From contig MU405480.1 in assembly GCA_022836615.1 (NCBI GenBank), positions 1 through 20,619 on the forward strand: DNA of 20,619 nt. The letters run 5' to 3'. Shown piece after piece: positions 18,366 to 20,619 of this stretch. Made by a program: the position numbers and the translations under genes. The notes under the pieces are model-generated. The model was given only the letters and a program-made list of their open reading frames with translations. It was not told the origin of the DNA and ran no database searches. Each line of letters begins with the position of its first letter. The first letter of the stretch is position 1. This DNA is from Annulohypoxylon bovei var. microspora. Taxonomy: Eukaryota > Ascomycota > Sordariomycetes > Xylariales > Hypoxylaceae.

Positions 18366-19079
18366 AAGTAATGTTAAATCCGTTATATAAATGTCGTGGG
18401 TTTCGTTCGTTATATAAAGAATATTAAAAGGTACTTAAAACCGCATATAAATCGCCATATAATTAAAAATATTAATAACCGACGAAAATTTAATTAATTT
18501 AATTTACTTTTCTTTTATTATAATTTATACCTTTTTTAATTCCACCGTTTCTTACCTTTTTAACCCACGTTTAAATTTCTTATAATTACATAATTAAATA
18601 AATCCCGAAAAGCATTTTCGATTAATTTAAGTTACATTTTTTATAAATTATTTCGTGGTTAATAAATCGGGGTTTAAGGTAAATGTTTATAAAGTAAAAA
18701 AACTTACGCGAAAAATATCGTAAAATTAATTTAATAAAAACTTTTAAATGCACCAACTTTTAACCCGATTTATTAACCATATAACGATTTGCAAAACATG
18801 TAACTAAGGTTAATTAAAAGCGCTTTTTAAGATTTATTTAATTATTTAATTATAAAAAATTTAAAACTAAGTTAAAAAGGTAAAAAACGTTAAATTAAAA
18901 AGCTTTAATTAAATATAAACGCGTGGATTTTTTTAAGTTTAATTAAAAGGTGGCAAGGTAAATATTAAAAATACATACGTTTATATAAAAATTTATATGC
19001 GGGGAAAAATACCATATATGCCGGGCCACATACAACGGACAAAACTTATAACATTTATATAACGGATTTAACATTGTTT
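18366..19079. mobile_element. MITE 3: RIPed hAT-like element, 714 bp
   Basis: The inverted ends read AAGTAATGTTAAATCCG at the left and, mirrored, AAACAATGTTAAATCCG at the right. The next 12 bp (TTATATAAATGT) also match. The unmutated start was probably AAGCAATGTTAAATCCG, exactly what MITE 1 has at 6741. From here to about 18950 it aligns with MITE 1 (for example AAAAGGTACTTAAA and ACGCGTGGATTTTT) with C-to-T and G-to-A changes. The right 120 bp (about 18950-19079) is not in MITE 1. An 8-bp duplication and a paralogous empty site support the ends. It is non-coding. Unlike MITEs 1 and 2 it has been RIPed, so it is an older insertion. Confidence 0.87.
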
Positions 19080-19087
19080 AAAATTAA
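19080..19087. repeat. 8-bp target-site duplication of MITE 3 (right)
   Basis: AAAATTAA, identical to 18358-18365. Confidence 0.88.
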
Positions 19088-19559
19088 TATAAACGGTAAA
19101 AAAAAAAAAAAAAAATTATATTATTTTAAATTTTATGTTTTTTTTAATATTAAGAAAATTATAAATGGAATAAAATAATGTTATTTATAAAACGAAAAAA
19201 AAATTAATTAAAATAAATTTAAAAAAATATAATTTAATAATATATAAAAAAAGTTAAAATATTATTTAAATATTTTATAATGTTAAAATAAAGTATTTAT
19301 AAATTAAAGAAATTAAATATATAATAAGAAATATATTTTTAATATTCGTAATTTAAAAAAAGAAATATTAATATAAAAAAAATAATAAAAACGTTTAAGT
19401 TTTTAATGTTATTATATGAAATATTAATATTATATTAAAAAAAAAGTTTATAATTAATTAAATTTAAAAGGTATTATTTAATAAATTAAAGGATTAGGTT
19501 AAAGATTTTTTAAATAATAAAAATATAACGTTATTATTATTAAAATTAAAGTTAAATAT
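19088..19559 (+). pseudogene. Gypsy A2 protease C-terminal part and linker
   Basis: This aligns with A1 from about 5751 down to 5290. An 18-A run at 19098-19115 stands where A1 has AAAAAAGAACGGATATAAGG on its coding strand, so it arose by G-to-A changes. No open frame. Confidence 0.65.
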
Positions 19560-20280
19560 TAATTAAAATTAATTTATAAAAAAATAATTAAAGTAATAAA
19601 AAAAAGGTTTTATAAAAGCGTTTATATAATATATTAAAAGAAAAGTTTTTAATGTTATAAAAAACCTTAATAAACTTATTAAATAAAAGGTGGATTAAGG
19701 TTAATAATTTTTTAAAAAAAATATTAATATTATTCGTAAAAAAATTAAAAGGTGGCTTTCGGTTTTATGTGGATTATAAAGCTTTTAATATTATTTTAAT
19801 ATACGATTATTACTTATTATTATTAATTAAAAAAATCTTATAATTTTTTTATGAAATTAAATAATTAATTAAAGTTAACGTTAAAGTTATATTTTATAAA
19901 TTATAAATAAATAAAAAATAAATAAAAATTATTTTTTATATTTAATTTAAAGCTTTTAAATAATTAATTATATTTTTTAAGTTATGTGGGGTGTTAATAA
20001 TGTTTTAACGTTATATTAATAAAATTTTATTCGACTTTTTAAATGATTATTATTTAATATATATAAATAATATAATAATTTATTTAAACGGGATTTATAA
20101 AAATTATATAAATAAAATTAAAACGATATTAAAACGTTTTAATAATATTAATTTAAAATTAAATTTTTTTAAATGTTTTTTTATCGTAAAGGAAATTAAA
20201 TATTTAAGTTTTATTATTATAATGGAAAAAAAAATTAAAATAAATTTTAATAAAATTATAATTATTAAAAGGTAGGAATT
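19560..20280 (+). pseudogene. Gypsy A2 reverse transcriptase remnant
   Basis: This is the plus-strand counterpart of the A1 RT. It shows LINLLNKRWIKVNN near 19665-19710, VKKLKGGFRFYVDYKAFN near 19738-19792, then the catalytic box near 20055-20080 as YINNIIIYLNG, where both Asp of Y-x-D-D have become Asn. NKIKTILKRFNNINLKLNFF and VKEIKYLSFI follow to 20220. It keeps GGFRFYVDY, where A1 has NGFRFYVNY, so the two copies were mutated independently. Stops are frequent between 19800 and 20030. Confidence 0.87.
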
Positions 20281-20619
20281 ATCCACGAATATATAAAAAG
20301 TTCGCAGCTTTTTAAAGTTTACGAATTTTTATAAAACGTTTATTAAAGGATTTAATAAGTTAATTATTTTTTTATATATTTTAATGAAAAAAAGGACCCC
20401 CTTTAAATGGGGGTAAAAACAATGTAATGTTTAAAAAATTAAAACATTTATTTATTATTATATCGATTTTAATTTATTAAAACTTTAATTAAGAAATATA
20501 TTTAAAAGTAAATTACTTAAAATGAGTTTTAAAAGTTTATTTTTTATAAAAAAATTATAATAAAATGTTAAGGCTTATAATTTATTATTTAATAAAATTA
20601 TTATTAATTAAATGTAATT
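20281..20619 (+). pseudogene. Gypsy A2 RNase H remnant (partial at window edge)
   Basis: This continues from the RT with a frame matching A1's KVRNFLKF...FYKTFI, seen here as AAAAAGTTCGCAGCTTTTTA and GAATTTTTATAAAACG. A GC-richer word GGACCCCC...TGGGGG (20394-20414) sits where A1 has GGGGCCC. The window ends near the point equivalent to A1's CNYEI. Integrase, chromodomain and 3' LTR lie outside. Confidence 0.75.

Larger units (their letters stand above)
12627..20619 (+). mobile_element. Gypsy A2: second copy of the chromovirus, plus strand, cut by window end
   Basis: This is the same family as gypsy A1 in opposite orientation. The 5' LTR (12627-12935) is followed by leader/gag, protease, RT and part of RNase H, each aligning with the matching part of A1. 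It ends within RNase H at the window edge. It is interrupted by inserts at 13342-14762, 15708-18219 and 18366-19079; removing them restores the A1 order. RIP is stronger than in A1: most CC and GG words of A1 read TT and AA here, while CG in words such as ACGGG and AACGTT often persists. The whole copy is dead. Confidence 0.88.

Noticed and set aside
19098..19115. 18-A run as a retroposon poly(A) tail
   Set aside because: The homologous stretch of gypsy A1 is AAAAAAGAACGGATATAAGG-like, so the run arose by G-to-A changes inside the element.
1..20619. Mitochondrial DNA or an AT-rich bacterial/protist genome
   Set aside because: Nested LTR retrotransposons with chromodomain integrase and hAT-like MITEs point to fungal nuclear DNA, and no rRNA, tRNA or respiratory gene is visible.

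Overview
This window looks like a strongly AT-rich, gene-poor block of a filamentous ascomycete genome: a retrotransposon graveyard that has been hit heavily by repeat-induced point mutation (RIP). Almost the whole 20.6 kb is A/T. TpA is very common, and much of the remaining C sits in CpG or CpC. Every recognisable coding trace is broken by stops of the G-to-A or C-to-T kind. I see no intact host gene, tRNA or rRNA. The species cannot be fixed from this sequence; a Dothideomycete or Sordariomycete AT-isochore, subtelomere or regional centromere would all fit.

Layout, left to right. (1) 1-1894 is the RNase H/RT end of a minus-strand Ty3/gypsy element ('gypsy B'), with a 261-bp solo LTR inserted at 913-1173. 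(2) 1895-8413 is a full-length minus-strand chromovirus-type Ty3/gypsy ('gypsy A1') inserted between the protease and RT regions of gypsy B. It has two 312-bp LTRs, a polypurine tract, and degenerate gag, PR, RT, RNase H, IN and chromodomain. A non-RIPed hAT-like MITE of 841 bp (6551-7391) sits in its gag. (3) 8414 to about 11243 resumes gypsy B (linker, protease, probable gag). (4) 11244-11504 is a second 261-bp LTR copy, inverted. (5) 11505-12626 is RIPed sequence I cannot identify. (6) 12627-20619 is a second, more heavily RIPed copy of gypsy A on the plus strand ('gypsy A2'), cut off by the window end in RNase H. A2 carries four first-level or nested insertions: a 1.4-kb minisatellite-bearing segment (13342-14762), a third 261-bp LTR copy (15708-18219), which itself holds a non-RIPed 715-bp hAT-like MITE and a 1.5-kb segment with 148-bp direct repeats, and a RIPed 714-bp hAT-like MITE (18366-19079).

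The two copies of gypsy A allow insertions to be read against a paralogous empty site. This gives target-site duplications (TSDs) of 8 bp for all three MITEs, 5 bp for LTR copies 1 and 3, and 4 bp (or 5) for gypsy A1. It also gives an order of events: MITEs 1 and 2 arrived after RIP had acted on their hosts, whereas MITE 3 was itself RIPed. Differences between paralogous copies are overwhelmingly transitions. Catalytic residues are lost in the RIP direction: Asp to Asn in protease, RT and integrase, and Cys to Tyr in the gag zinc knuckle.

I found no new gene system. The points most worth follow-up are the MITE family with a RIPed and a non-RIPed member, the chimeric structure of MITE 1, the unidentified inserts at 13342-14762 and 16564-18089, and the unusually well preserved chromodomain segment.
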